Assembly (NCBI RefSeq): GCF_900491745.1
Contig: NZ_UETR01000007.1
Coordinates: 124,001 to 188,000 of the forward strand
From: Amarolinea aalborgensis
Lineage (GTDB): Bacteria; Chloroflexota; Anaerolineae; SSC4; Amarolineaceae
Length of the DNA stretch: 64,000 nt
Direction of reading: 5' to 3'
Shown: piece by piece, positions 56,082 to 64,000 of the stretch
How positions within the stretch are numbered: the first letter of the stretch is position 1
Layout: every line of letters starts with the position of its first letter
The notes under the pieces: generated by a model
Database searches by the model: none
What the model was told of the DNA's origin: nothing
The model's input: only the letters and a program-made list of their open reading frames with translations
Made by a program: the position numbers and the translations under genes

Positions 56082-56863
56082 AAACATATACCAAGCAGGA
56101 CCTCATCAACGCGTTGAAAGAAATAAGGAATCGCGGCTGGGTACCCAACGCCCGCCCCGGAAATGTGGGCGGTGTTGGAAACACATTGGAAGACCTGCTT
56201 GGCATCCAAGAAAACAACCTGCCGATACCAAATGCTGCTGAATGGGAATTGAAATGTCAAAGGTCTGCCACGTCCGCGTTGACGACTCTGTTTCACATGG
56301 AGCCATCGCCACGGGCGTTGAAGTTCGTCACGAATGTCTTTTTATCGAAATACGGCTGGAAACACGAACTGGCGGGCATAAAGTACCCAGTTGCTGAAAT
56401 GAGTTTCCGCCAAACAATTCACGGACTCAATACAAGTGACCGGGGTTTCAAGATAGAAGTTGATAAGGTTAATCGGAAAGTTCTTGTTTCATTCAACGCT
56501 AGTAAAGTAGCTCCTCGACATGCACAATGGCTAGAGACGGTCAAGAATCGTGTAGGAATCGGCGAACTTAATCCACAGCCGTATTGGGGCTTTGATGATC
56601 TATATCACAAAGCAGGCACAAAACTCTTCAATACTTTCTACGTTGAAGCGGACGTGATGAAGAACGGCGACCAGGAATTCTTTCATTACAACCGCATTCT
56701 GATTCTACAGGGCCTCAGCGTTGATAAATTTATCGCGGCGCTTGCTCAAGGCTATGTGCTTGTGGATTTTGACGCGCGAACAGGTCATAATCACGGCACG
56801 AAGTTCAGGTTGCGTCAGAATGCTCGACCAAGCCTATACTCCGATATTCAGGAAGTTGCATAA
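56078..56863 (+). CDS. Restriction endonuclease of the MvaI/BcnI family
   Basis: A 261-residue protein, ATG 56078 overlapping the methylase stop. The N-terminal third reads GNVGGVGNTLEDLLGIQEN and NAAEWELKCQR: D39 and E57-x-K59 form the metal-binding site of a PD-(D/E)xK nuclease in the arrangement of MvaI and BcnI, monomeric enzymes cutting CC(W)GG and CC(S)GG. The rest (FKIEVDKVNRKVLVSFNAS, WGFDDLYHKAGTKLFNTFYV) is consistent with that family. The pairing with an SPPY methylase agrees with M.MvaI/M.BcnI being N4-cytosine enzymes. Predicted target is CCNGG-like; this is inference from family only. Confidence 0.78.
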   Translation: MKTYTKQDLINALKEIRNRGWVPNARPGNVGGVGNTLEDLLGIQENNLPIPNAAEWELKCQRSATSALTTLFHMEPSPRALKFVTNVFLSKYGWKHELAGIKYPVAEMSFRQTIHGLNTSDRGFKIEVDKVNRKVLVSFNASKVAPRHAQWLETVKNRVGIGELNPQPYWGFDDLYHKAGTKLFNTFYVEADVMKNGDQEFFHYNRILILQGLSVDKFIAALAQGYVLVDFDARTGHNHGTKFRLRQNARPSLYSDIQEVA

Positions 56864-56910
56864 CCTGAGTGGGAAAGCCAGGCGCGAACGCTACGGGTCT
56901 CACCAGCACC

Positions 56911-58188
56911 TCAACACGTCATGCCAAAGTGACCAGACACCGCCATGATGTCCATGACATCAATCACCCCGTTAGGTTCGGTCACGTCGTAGGTCGGGTC
57001 GTATAGAGCCGCATTGCGCCAACGGCTGGCAACCGCCGTGATATCGAGCATGTCTACCGCACCGTCGTGATTGAAGTCATAGCAGACGCCAGGCGTTGCT
57101 GTGGGCGTCGGCGTCATCGTCGGGGTGTTGGTAGGCAGCGGGGTTGGTGTTGGGGTGTTGGTGGGAACTGGGGTCGCTGTCGGCGTCGGAGTTGGCGTGG
57201 AGACCGGTAGATGATAGCTATCCTGCAGCGTGCCGCCGTTGTTCACCGACAGGAACGCGAAATCCACGGTCGTGTCGGTGGCGACGATGCGCATGGCGCC
57301 CCAGTTGGCGTTGTAGCGGAATGCGCTGCCTGCCACGGGCGTCCCAAAGCCGTATCTGGAGGCGCCGCCAAGCCCATTCACGAAATAGACAATCCCATCC
57401 CTTACGATACGTTCATACGTGTGATCGTGCCCGTTCAGCACCACGTCGGCTCCCCAGGCGGCAAAGGGCCACTGCATGTACGGAGTTGATCCGTGGGTAG
57501 AACCTGACGAGTACGGCGGATGGTGAAAGACGACCACATTCCAGGCTGAGGTTGAAGCGGCCAATTGGGTTTGCAGCCAGGTCGCTTGAACCGACGTGCT
57601 GCTGGTTCCGTCTGGTTCCTGGGTGTTGCTGTTGATCACAAAAAGGTGCACCGGCCCCTGCACGAAGTCGTAGTAGCGCTCGTTGTTCGACGTGTTGGTC
57701 AAACCCGCGCCCGGCAGCGTGAAGTAGGTCAGATAGGTTGTCGGTGACGGTGTGGCATCGCTGTAGTCGTGGTTTCCCATGGATGGGAAAAAGCGGTTGA
57801 CGGCGGCCAGGCCGGTCGGGCAGCGAGCGCCCGTGGTGGAGATATCCTTGAGAAAATTGCAGTAGTAAGCGCCCGTGGATTCATCATACTTTCCCGTCCC
57901 GGCGCCGCCTGCTGTGCTGTAATAGTCATCTCCCGTCGTTACCACGAAATCAGGATTCCACCCCGAGACCATGGTGGCTACCGCCTGCTCATTGGCATCA
58001 TCCACACCATAATCGCCGATGACGGCAAACGTCACGGTCGTGTTGACATTCTTCATCGCATTGTGGGCTGCACTGGCTCTCGCCAACGACGCAGGGGGCA
58101 GAACGACGCCGGTGATCAGCAGCCAGATGATCGCTGCCGCCATCCGGCGCAGGCGTGGCCGATGGGTTTGAAACAAGTGGGTTGTCAC
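56911..58188 (-). CDS. Secreted calcineurin-like metallophosphatase with dockerin-like tail
   Basis: A 425-residue protein. GTG 58188 is chosen because AAGGAGT precedes it by seven bases. Signal peptide (RRMAAAIIWLLITGVVLPPA), then all metallophosphoesterase motifs: GDYG (58-61), GDDYY (86-90), GNHD (138-141), HHPPY (222-226) and GHDHTYER (253-260), the pattern of purple-acid-phosphatase-like enzymes with a dinuclear metal site. A Pro/Thr linker spans about 330-367. Residues 368-425 are two dockerin-like calcium repeats (YDFNHDGAVDMLDITAVASR, TEPNGVIDVMDIMAVSGHFG), the same module as in the protein at 39798. It probably releases phosphate from extracellular substrates. Confidence 0.93.
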   Translation of the reverse strand: MTTHLFQTHRPRLRRMAAAIIWLLITGVVLPPASLARASAAHNAMKNVNTTVTFAVIGDYGVDDANEQAVATMVSGWNPDFVVTTGDDYYSTAGGAGTGKYDESTGAYYCNFLKDISTTGARCPTGLAAVNRFFPSMGNHDYSDATPSPTTYLTYFTLPGAGLTNTSNNERYYDFVQGPVHLFVINSNTQEPDGTSSTSVQATWLQTQLAASTSAWNVVVFHHPPYSSGSTHGSTPYMQWPFAAWGADVVLNGHDHTYERIVRDGIVYFVNGLGGASRYGFGTPVAGSAFRYNANWGAMRIVATDTTVDFAFLSVNNGGTLQDSYHLPVSTPTPTPTATPVPTNTPTPTPLPTNTPTMTPTPTATPGVCYDFNHDGAVDMLDITAVASRWRNAALYDPTYDVTEPNGVIDVMDIMAVSGHFGMTC

Positions 58189-58253
58189 GATTTTACTCCT
58201 TCCACGAAAGACTCGTGCGCTCACAGACAAGACGTTGGTCGCCAGTACGCTGC

Positions 58254-59507
58254 TTACCGCACCGCAGCAAACAGGCATTTGAGATATGCGCCTTCGGCGA
58301 AAGCAATCGGGTGATCCAGGGCGTGGCCGCTGCGTGCGAAAATGTGGAGAGGGCGATCTACCTCAGCAGCGGCCTGCTCGACAGCGGCGAAAAAGTCCGC
58401 GGCGCTCACCCGGCTCGAACACGAAGCCATGACCAGGGTACCAGCAGGCGCCAATACATCCACGGACAGACGGGTCAAACGCTGATAGGCGCGCACAGCG
58501 CCCTCGATTTCACGCTCTTGTTTCGCCAGGGCCGGTGGGTCCACGATCACCAGGTCAAATCGCTGCCTGCGTTCCCGCAGCGCAGCCAGGGCGTCAAACG
58601 CGTCAGCCGCCAGCACGGTGTGCGTCGCCGCAGCCACGGCCGGCAGATGCTGGTTCAGCTCGAAGTTGCGCACGGCCGCGGCCAGCGCGGGCGCGCTGAT
58701 ATCCAGGCTCAGGACCTCGGGCGCGCCGCCGGACGCGGCATAGAGCGAAAAACCACCCGTGTAGGCAAAGACGTTCAACGTGCGACGGCCGGCTGCTAAT
58801 CCAGCCACAGCCGCTCGATTCTCGCGCTGATCGAAGAAGAAGCCGGTCTTCTGGCCGCGCAGCACGTCAGCCTCGAAGCACAGCCCATTTTCGGTAAAAC
58901 GCACGGCCGGATTGGGCAGGTCGCCGGCCAGGGTCATGGCGTCCTCCAGGCCGTACAGCAGGGCTGGCTGGCGCCGCATCTCGCGGCTGAGGCGCAGAAC
59001 CACGCCCTGCGCGGTCATCACCTCGGCCAACGCGGCCAACAGCGTGGGCAGATGCGGGATCCAGGCCGCGGTGTAGACCTTCAAGACGAGAATGGCATCG
59101 TAGCGATCAATCACAAGCCCCGGCAGCCCGTCGTTCTCGCCGTGCACCAGGCGATAGCCGGTGGTGCCCTGAGTAGGCAAATCGGCGCGGCGGGCTGCGG
59201 CCGCAGTCAACTGGGCAGCAAACCAGGCCTGATTGATGGCGGCGGGCGCGCCATGGTGCAGGATGCGCACGCGGATGACCGAGGTAGGATCGTAGAGGCC
59301 GATGGCGAGAAAGCGGCGCTGATCGTCGAAAATGACGGCCAGGTCGCCTGGGCGCCCTGGTTCGCGTTGATCGGTTATCGCTTGTTCGAATAGCCAGGGA
59401 TGCCCCTGGCGCAGGGCGCGCTGCGCCGCTGGCGTGACGCGCAGGGCCAGTCGTCGGCCGGATGGCGGTGGAATGTGCGCCAGTAACTCAGCCGGTGCGA
59501 TCGTCAT
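58254..59507 (-). CDS. Class-I SAM-dependent rRNA methyltransferase, RlmI-like
   Basis: A 417-residue protein; its ATG 59507 overlaps the pyrophosphatase stop (ATGA). Residues about 18-85 are a PUA RNA-binding domain (LRQGHPWLFEQAITDQREPG, then VIRVRIL). The EEHEE-like linker and Rossmann methyltransferase follow, with GFFFDQRENRAAVAGLAAGR, SAM motif LNVFAYTGGFSLYAASGG, and the catalytic region VDPPALAK (D323) with MASCSSRVSAADFF. RlmI methylates C1962 of 23S rRNA (m5C) in E. coli. The SCSS cysteine matches the general base-activating Cys of m5C enzymes. Paralogues of unknown target are common, so the exact base is not claimed. Confidence 0.92.
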   Translation of the reverse strand: MTIAPAELLAHIPPPSGRRLALRVTPAAQRALRQGHPWLFEQAITDQREPGRPGDLAVIFDDQRRFLAIGLYDPTSVIRVRILHHGAPAAINQAWFAAQLTAAAARRADLPTQGTTGYRLVHGENDGLPGLVIDRYDAILVLKVYTAAWIPHLPTLLAALAEVMTAQGVVLRLSREMRRQPALLYGLEDAMTLAGDLPNPAVRFTENGLCFEADVLRGQKTGFFFDQRENRAAVAGLAAGRRTLNVFAYTGGFSLYAASGGAPEVLSLDISAPALAAAVRNFELNQHLPAVAAATHTVLAADAFDALAALRERRQRFDLVIVDPPALAKQEREIEGAVRAYQRLTRLSVDVLAPAGTLVMASCSSRVSAADFFAAVEQAAAEVDRPLHIFARSGHALDHPIAFAEGAYLKCLFAAVR

Positions 59508-59908
59508 GTCCGATGACGCCTCATCGTACGTCTGCGCTTGCCCTGCCTCGATTCGTTGCGCTTGATGATGAGGCATGGCAACCCTATAGTCTGATTCAGA
59601 AAAGCATCAATCATCTCGATCTCACCATCGCCGCACGCCAGCAAAATCTTGATCTCTGCATCACGTTTCCACACGTCAGCCGTGCAGGCAATGGCCGTGA
59701 CGCGGCGTTCGGCGTCTCGGCCCAGCCAGACATCAATGCCCTGCCCATCGCCGGCCGTGGTTCCCGCGAGATAGCCATAATCCAGCGGATAGATCACGTC
59801 CGGCCGCCGCGGGTGGGGTGCGCCTCGCGGCCGATCAATCACCAGGGAGTTTTCCTCGACAAGTTTCTCCAGCGCACGCCAGAATTCAGGACTTGGATCG
59901 TTCGTCAC
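59504..59908 (-). CDS. Small inorganic-pyrophosphatase-like protein
   Basis: A 134-residue protein. GTG 59908 (MTNDPSPEFWRALEKLVEE) is preferred because GAGG lies upstream and the previous gene stops at 59923. RPRGAPHPRRPDVIYPLDYG and GTTAGDGQGIDVWLG match the soluble family-I pyrophosphatase core (Arg, Tyr and the D..D metal loop), but the protein is shorter than the 170-residue enzyme and lacks part of the C-terminal active-site lysine/aspartate set. It occurs as a reduced form in several Chloroflexi. It may hydrolyse pyrophosphate or have changed function. It is cotranscribed with the RlmI-like gene and the M50-like membrane gene. Confidence 0.75.
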   Translation of the reverse strand: MTNDPSPEFWRALEKLVEENSLVIDRPRGAPHPRRPDVIYPLDYGYLAGTTAGDGQGIDVWLGRDAERRVTAIACTADVWKRDAEIKILLACGDGEIEMIDAFLNQTIGLPCLIIKRNESRQGKRRRTMRRHRT

Positions 59909-59922
59909 CGCTTGCCGCCTCG

Positions 59923-60453
59923 TCAGCGCCGGCCACGCCAATGTAAAATCGTGCTGCCATCGGTGAAACCCAAGGGCAAGAGCGCGCCGGGCCCCAGGAT
60001 GACCAGGTTATCCAGCGTGACAAACAGAGCCAGCCACCAGGTCAGTCCGGCGGCGGGCCGCAGCAGGATGGTCAGCACCGCGGCCGCCAGCCCCAGGAGG
60101 GTGCTGGCAATCGGTCCGCCCATCGCCCGCCGAATGTGCACCCGGCCCGGCAAGGCAGGCTCGGCCGCGGGATAGAGCGATCTTCCGAGCAGTCCCCACA
60201 ACTGCACGCCGGTCATCGGATAACCGGTGCGTTGGGCAGCGATGGCATGCCCCAGGTGATGCGTCAGAATCGAACCCCAGTGGAGCGCCACCAGCAGCAA
60301 GCCTCCCAGCAACAAGGCGCCCCACGGCAGGCGAATCACCCACAGTCCCAGGCCGAAGACAAAGATCCAGAGGAGCACTGAGCCGATGAACGCCGATGAG
60401 CGGGCGCTCAACTGCAGCCCGCCGATCGTACCGAGCTTGGTTTCAGTTGCCAT
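59923..60453 (-). CDS. M50-like membrane protein with altered HExxH
   Basis: A 176-residue membrane protein, ATG 60453 with GGGAGG upstream. Four to five hydrophobic segments; the second half of the topology resembles site-2-protease-type M50 proteins: ILTHHLGHAIAAQRTGYPMT has HHLGH where active enzymes have HExxH, and LVILGPGALLPLGFTDGSTI keeps a DG like the second metal motif. The catalytic Glu is His here, so proteolysis is doubtful. It could be a rhomboid-less regulatory relic or a zinc-binding membrane protein. First gene of a three-gene operon with the pyrophosphatase-like and RlmI-like genes (14 bases, then overlap). Confidence 0.55.
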   Translation of the reverse strand: MATETKLGTIGGLQLSARSSAFIGSVLLWIFVFGLGLWVIRLPWGALLLGGLLLVALHWGSILTHHLGHAIAAQRTGYPMTGVQLWGLLGRSLYPAAEPALPGRVHIRRAMGGPIASTLLGLAAAVLTILLRPAAGLTWWLALFVTLDNLVILGPGALLPLGFTDGSTILHWRGRR

Positions 60454-60469
60454 GATGCCTCCCGCACCA

Positions 60470-60530
60470 GTGCAAAGTACAAAGGGGAAAGTGCAAAGTG
60501 CAGAGGGTCGGGACATTCTTCTGCTTTGCG
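60470..60530. repeat. Short-period 'gtgcaaag' direct repeat
   Basis: Copies GTGCAAAGTACAAAGG, GGAAAGTGCAAAGTGCAGAGG lie within 35 bases, in the divergent region before the thermonuclease gene. One of the intergenic wording families discussed in the findings. Confidence 0.6.
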
Positions 60531-60567
60531 CACCTGGCTGATTGTATTCTATCATCGTAGGGGCGGT

Positions 60568-60596
60568 TTCGGCCAAATGACGATGTAGAGTATAAT
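60568..60596 (+). promoter_or_regulatory. Promoter of the thermonuclease gene
   Basis: A perfect TATAAT at 60591-60596; the -35 hexamer is poor (TTCGGC at 60568-60573, 17-base spacer). Confidence 0.5.
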
Positions 60597-60673
60597 CCAG
60601 GCGCGGCTGCGGCCGAGCAGTGGACACGATGCACGTAATCCAGAATCTGATCGCCTGATCCGTTGGAGATGCC

Positions 60674-61786
60674 ATGACTTTACGATTGATGCGGCGCGGC
60701 CTGCCTGTGCTGCTATTGCTGCTGCTGAGCGCCTGCCAGGTGCGCAATCCGGGCGAAAGCGGCCCGCTCACGCCTACCGTGACCCCCAGCGAGCGCGTGA
60801 TCAGCGTTACCAACACGCCGACGCGGCGCCCGGCCGTCACACCGACGCCCACCCCTCTGCGCCTGCCCAACTATCCTGAACAACCGCTCAACCTGCCGCG
60901 TGCCACAGTGCTAAGTGTGATAGACGGCGATACGATTGATGTGCGCGTCGGGGGCCAGGTGGTCAGCGTGCGCCTGTTGGGCATCAACACGCCGGAAGTG
61001 CCGGGGCCGTACCGCACGGCGCAGTGTTTCGGCAATGAGGCTTCAGCCAACGCCAAGCGCCTTCTCGCCGGCGCAACTGTCTACCTGCAAGATGATCCGC
61101 AGCAAGACGACAAAGATCAATATGGTCGCTGGCTGCGTTACGTCTGGCTAAGCGATGGCCGCCTGTTCAACCTGGAGGCGATTGCGCAGGGGTTTGCGCT
61201 GGAGTACACTTATTACAAAGAGCGGCCCTATTCGCTCAATCGCGTTTTCCGTGATGCGCAGCGGCTGGCGCAGGAGCAGCAGCTTGGCCTCTGGTCGCCG
61301 CAAACCTGCGATGGCGACATCAAGCGGCCGCCGCTGTCAGCCACGACCGTGGCGCACACGCCTGCTGTGCGGCCGACGCTTGCCGCCACAGCGGTGATGC
61401 GTACACCCACCGCGGCGCCAGCAGCGACGCGCAGCGCCAACAGCTCGATCGCCATCACCGGCATGAAATATGCCGGCGGCGATGAAGTGGTTACGCTGAC
61501 GAATCAGGGGACGGCGCTGCAATCCCTCGACGGCTGGCGTCTGCAGAGCTACGGCGGCAGTCCCTGCCGGCCGGTGTCAACGCAGGTCTTCGTTTTTCCG
61601 ACCGATTTCACCCTGGAGCCAGGCGCCAGCGTGCGCGTCCACAGCGGCCCGCAGGCGGTGAACAAACCGCCGACTGATCTCGCATGGACGGCCGACACGG
61701 TTTGGAGCAACAGCGGCGATCGCGCCGACCTGCTCAGCGCGGACGGACAACTCGTGACCTCGTTGGCCTACGGCGCTTGCCAGTGA
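60674..61786 (+). CDS. Thermonuclease (SNase) lipoprotein with C-terminal lamin-tail-like domain
   Basis: A 370-residue protein with GGAG five bases before the ATG. The signal peptide ends in LLSAC (C21). A Thr/Pro tether to residue 75 is followed by the SNase OB-fold: VIDGDTIDV (D84, D86), VRLLGINTPE (R100, N105, E108; the Asp40 position is Asn, as in many bacterial homologues) and YGRWLRYVW (R152). The catalytic Arg-Glu-Arg set of staphylococcal nuclease is kept. After a linker the last 110 residues form a lamin-tail-domain-like beta sandwich (ITGMKYAGGDEVVTLTNQGT, GWRLQSYGG, FTLEPGASVRVHSG). It should degrade extracellular DNA/RNA at the cell surface with Ca2+. Confidence 0.93.
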   Translation: MTLRLMRRGLPVLLLLLLSACQVRNPGESGPLTPTVTPSERVISVTNTPTRRPAVTPTPTPLRLPNYPEQPLNLPRATVLSVIDGDTIDVRVGGQVVSVRLLGINTPEVPGPYRTAQCFGNEASANAKRLLAGATVYLQDDPQQDDKDQYGRWLRYVWLSDGRLFNLEAIAQGFALEYTYYKERPYSLNRVFRDAQRLAQEQQLGLWSPQTCDGDIKRPPLSATTVAHTPAVRPTLAATAVMRTPTAAPAATRSANSSIAITGMKYAGGDEVVTLTNQGTALQSLDGWRLQSYGGSPCRPVSTQVFVFPTDFTLEPGASVRVHSGPQAVNKPPTDLAWTADTVWSNSGDRADLLSADGQLVTSLAYGACQ

Positions 61787-61793
61787 GGATCGC

Positions 61794-63011
61794 TCAGTCG
61801 AAGCGGCGCACCGCAGGATGTAAGAGGCCAAGCGCGGTAATCAGCGCCGTGAGCAGGCCGCCGATGATGAAGACGAGGGCTGGCCCGATCCTTTCGGTAG
61901 CCCAACCGGTCAGCCCGTAGCCAAGCGGCAGCAGCATGAAGGAGCCGAGCATATCGAAGCTCGCCACGCGGCCCAGCTTGTCGCCCGGCACTGCGGTTTG
62001 CAGGATGTTCGTCCAGATCAAGCCAAAGACCTCCAGGGCCGCGCCGTTGGCGACGGCCGCCAGCAAGACGACAGCCAGCGGCACGTTGGCGCCCAGCACG
62101 GCCAATCCCAGGCCAGCGACGATGGCGCCGCTGTAAGACACCAAACCACGCCACCGCAAGCGCGGGTAACGCCCCATCCATAGCCCGCCGAGGATATAGC
62201 CGATCGGAAACATGGCGTAGAGCAGGCCCAGGGTTTGCACACCGCCGCGCAGGTGATCTTTGACCAGGAAGGGCAGCGCCACAGAAAATGGCCCGGCCAG
62301 CGTGATGTTGGTCAAGGAAAACAGCAGGATTGTCACCCAAAGAATGGGACTGCTGACGACCACCGCCAGCCCCTCACGCAGGTCGCGCCCGATCCCACCC
62401 AGTCCCTGGGTTGCCGGTAGCGCAGGCGCTGTGGATATGCGCATGAGCGGCAGCACCAACAGCGCCGCGGCAAAAAACGAGAACGCATTGCCGGCAAAGG
62501 CCAGCCCGGCGCCGCCCAGGCCGACCAGGGCCGCGCCCAGGGCCGGCCCCACGATGCGGCCAGCCTGGGAACTGAGGCTGGTCAATGAATTGGCGCTGGT
62601 CAGCGCGCTGACCGGGGTTAACTCCGGCACGAGCGCCAGGTACGCCGGTTGAAAGAAGGCGTCTGCCAGGCCAAAGAGCAGGCTGGCGCCGTAGATGTGC
62701 CAGATTTCCAGGCGCCCGCTCAGCGCCAGCCATGCCACGGCCGCCGCGGCGACGCCTCGGCCCAGGTCGGAGACCAGCAGCAGGCGCACGCGCGGCAGGC
62801 GATCCACGGCGACGCCGCCGATGAGGACGAAGAGCAGCATCGGCGCCATCGAGAAGGTCAAGACGGCGCCCATCGCCAGCGCGGAGCCGGTCTTCTCCAA
62901 TACCCACCACGCCAGCGCCACCTGGTAGAGATGATCGCCGACGCGTGAGATCGTCTGCCCAATCCAGAGGAGGGCAAACGACCGATGCGTCAGGGCACGA
63001 AAAAGCGCCAT
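61794..63011 (-). CDS. MFS transporter
   Basis: A 405-residue protein with GGAGG six bases upstream of ATG 63011. Twelve hydrophobic segments; the N-terminus (MALFRALTHRSFALLWIGQT) and loop GGVAVDRLPRVRLLLVSDLG are typical of the MFS_3/enterobactin-exporter-like (EntS) group, with the A-motif-like sequence GRYPRLRWRGLVSYSGAI in the second half. These proteins export drugs or small molecules by proton antiport. It is convergent with the thermonuclease gene, seven bases apart, and follows uvrA in the same direction, 20 bases apart. The substrate is unknown. Confidence 0.92.
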   Translation of the reverse strand: MALFRALTHRSFALLWIGQTISRVGDHLYQVALAWWVLEKTGSALAMGAVLTFSMAPMLLFVLIGGVAVDRLPRVRLLLVSDLGRGVAAAAVAWLALSGRLEIWHIYGASLLFGLADAFFQPAYLALVPELTPVSALTSANSLTSLSSQAGRIVGPALGAALVGLGGAGLAFAGNAFSFFAAALLVLPLMRISTAPALPATQGLGGIGRDLREGLAVVVSSPILWVTILLFSLTNITLAGPFSVALPFLVKDHLRGGVQTLGLLYAMFPIGYILGGLWMGRYPRLRWRGLVSYSGAIVAGLGLAVLGANVPLAVVLLAAVANGAALEVFGLIWTNILQTAVPGDKLGRVASFDMLGSFMLLPLGYGLTGWATERIGPALVFIIGGLLTALITALGLLHPAVRRFD

Positions 63012-63031
63012 CGGCAGCCTCCATGCAGCAG

Positions 63032-64000
63032 CTAGTTCAGGGAGGTCGGCTCGGTTAACGCGGCGGCAGCCTGCGGCAGGACATGTCGCAAGAACTGGCC
63101 GGTGTAGGAAGCCGGTACGTGCGCGATGTCCTCAGGTCGGCCTTCGGCGATGATGCGGCCGCCGCCATTCCCGCCTTCCGGCCCCATGTCAATCACCCAG
63201 TCGGCTGACTTGATGACGTCCAGGTTGTGTTCGATAACCACCAGGGTGTTGCCGCGATCGGCCAGGTCGTGCAGCACGTGCAGCAGCCGCCGCGTGTCCT
63301 CGAAGTGCAAACCGGTGGTGGGTTCGTCCAGGATGTAGAGCGTGTCTCCGGTGTCGCGTCGGCTCAGCTCCTTGCTCAGCTTAATGCGCTGCGCCTCGCC
63401 GCCGCTCAACGTCGTGGCCGCCTGCCCCAGGCGGATGTAGCCCAGGCCCACGGCTTCCAGGGTCTTGAGCTTGTTGCGAATGGCTGGGATGTTGTTGAAG
63501 AACTCGTGCGCTTCTTCCACGGTCATGTCGAGCGTGTCCGCGATAGATTTGCCCTTGTACAGAATCTGCAGCGTGTCGCGATTGTAGCGCTTGCCATGAC
63601 AGACCTCGCACGGCACCCAGACATCGGGCAGGAACTGCATCTCGATGCGAATCGTGCCATCGCCCTGGCAGGCTTCGCAGCGGCCGCCCTTGACATTGAA
63701 CGAGAAGCGCCCTGGCCCGTAGCCGCGCAGCTTGGCGTCCGGCAGGCGCGCGAACAGATCACGCAGCGGGCCGAAGAGGCCGGTGTACGTGGCCGGGTTG
63801 GAACGCGGGGTGCGCCCGATCGGACTTTGGTCAATATCAATGACTTTGTCCAACTGTTCGATGCCCAGGATCGTCTCGTGCGCGCCCGGTTTGTCTTTGG
63901 CCCGGTAAAGCACCTGCGCCAGCCGCTTGTAGAGCACCTCGATCACCAGGCTCGATTTGCCGGAGCCGGAGACGCCGGTCACGCAGATAAACTTGCCCAG
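63032..64000 (-). CDS. uvrA: Excinuclease ABC subunit A, C-terminal part (5' end outside window)
   Basis: The frame is open to base 64000 and ends at 63032, giving about 322 visible residues of the second ABC module. The second Walker A (VTGVSGSGKSSLVIEVL), the zinc finger after it (RCEACQGDGTIRIEMQFLPD, CEVCHGKRYN), the signature LSGGEAQRIKLSKELSRR, Walker B LYILDEPTTGLHFED and the H-loop VVIEHNLDVIKSADWVIDMG are all present. UvrA is the damage-recognising ATPase of nucleotide excision repair and loads UvrB. The C-terminus is normal. The MFS gene follows 20 bases downstream. Confidence 0.98.
   Translation of the reverse strand: MGKFICVTGVSGSGKSSLVIEVLYKRLAQVLYRAKDKPGAHETILGIEQLDKVIDIDQSPIGRTPRSNPATYTGLFGPLRDLFARLPDAKLRGYGPGRFSFNVKGGRCEACQGDGTIRIEMQFLPDVWVPCEVCHGKRYNRDTLQILYKGKSIADTLDMTVEEAHEFFNNIPAIRNKLKTLEAVGLGYIRLGQAATTLSGGEAQRIKLSKELSRRDTGDTLYILDEPTTGLHFEDTRRLLHVLHDLADRGNTLVVIEHNLDVIKSADWVIDMGPEGGNGGGRIIAEGRPEDIAHVPASYTGQFLRHVLPQAAAALTEPTSLN

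Overview
The window reads as chromosomal DNA of a GC-rich, filamentous-type Chloroflexota bacterium (Anaerolineae/Caldilineae-like). This is inferred from several features seen together: an FeoB split into separate GTPase and membrane genes next to a DtxR-FeoA fusion, a beta' subunit with a long coiled-coil insertion, secreted proteins ending in dockerin-like calcium-binding repeats after Pro/Thr linkers, and beta-solenoid surface proteins. No 16S gene is present, so the placement is inference only.

Layout. 1-5.2 kb: tail of an ECF sigma factor, a membrane protein, a Nudix hydrolase, a large secreted zinc metalloprotease and (minus strand) a tRNA m1A58 methyltransferase. 5.3-19 kb: a cell-surface protein, rpoC, rpoB with a consensus promoter and a structured leader, tlyA, a decaprenyl-phosphate phosphoribosyltransferase and a PHP-AlbA fusion. 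19-36.8 kb: lon, a cyclodeaminase-like enzyme, a GT-C-like membrane protein, a CBS protein, a lipoprotein, a class-III aminotransferase preceded by a 37-codon leader ORF, a DUF1292 protein, tRNA-Gln(CTG), an alpha/beta hydrolase, gltX, a di-haem cytochrome c peroxidase-like lipoprotein, a CxxCH surface protein and a dockerin-bearing secreted protein. 37-40.6 kb: a PPOX-fold flavoprotein, a malic enzyme and another dockerin-bearing secreted protein.

40.7-49.7 kb is the most distinctive region. Five paralogous secreted proteins lie on the minus strand. Each has a signal peptide, one EF-hand/dockerin-like half-repeat, an NHTHLGQTWTG-type linker, a run of ten-residue repeats and one of two kinds of C-terminal domain. 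N-terminal and C-terminal types are combined in different ways, and there are perfect 121-bp duplications, so the array looks like a recombining surface-protein family. A ribbon-helix-helix-like/HNH gene pair sits inside it.

50-64 kb: a GT-C-like glycosyltransferase; a ferrous-iron operon (membrane-anchored DtxR-FeoA-FeoA, FeoB GTPase, FeoB permease) with an iron-box-like palindrome next to a near-consensus promoter; an AT-richer type II restriction-modification island with a MvaI/BcnI-like endonuclease; a secreted metallophosphatase with a dockerin-like tail; an M50-like protein, a small pyrophosphatase and an RlmI-like methyltransferase in one operon; a thermonuclease lipoprotein; an MFS transporter; and the C-terminal part of UvrA running off the right edge.

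Start codons were chosen from visible Shine-Dalgarno sites. Promoters and terminators were read by eye and no database search was possible. Family names rest on motif recognition and are weighted by confidence.
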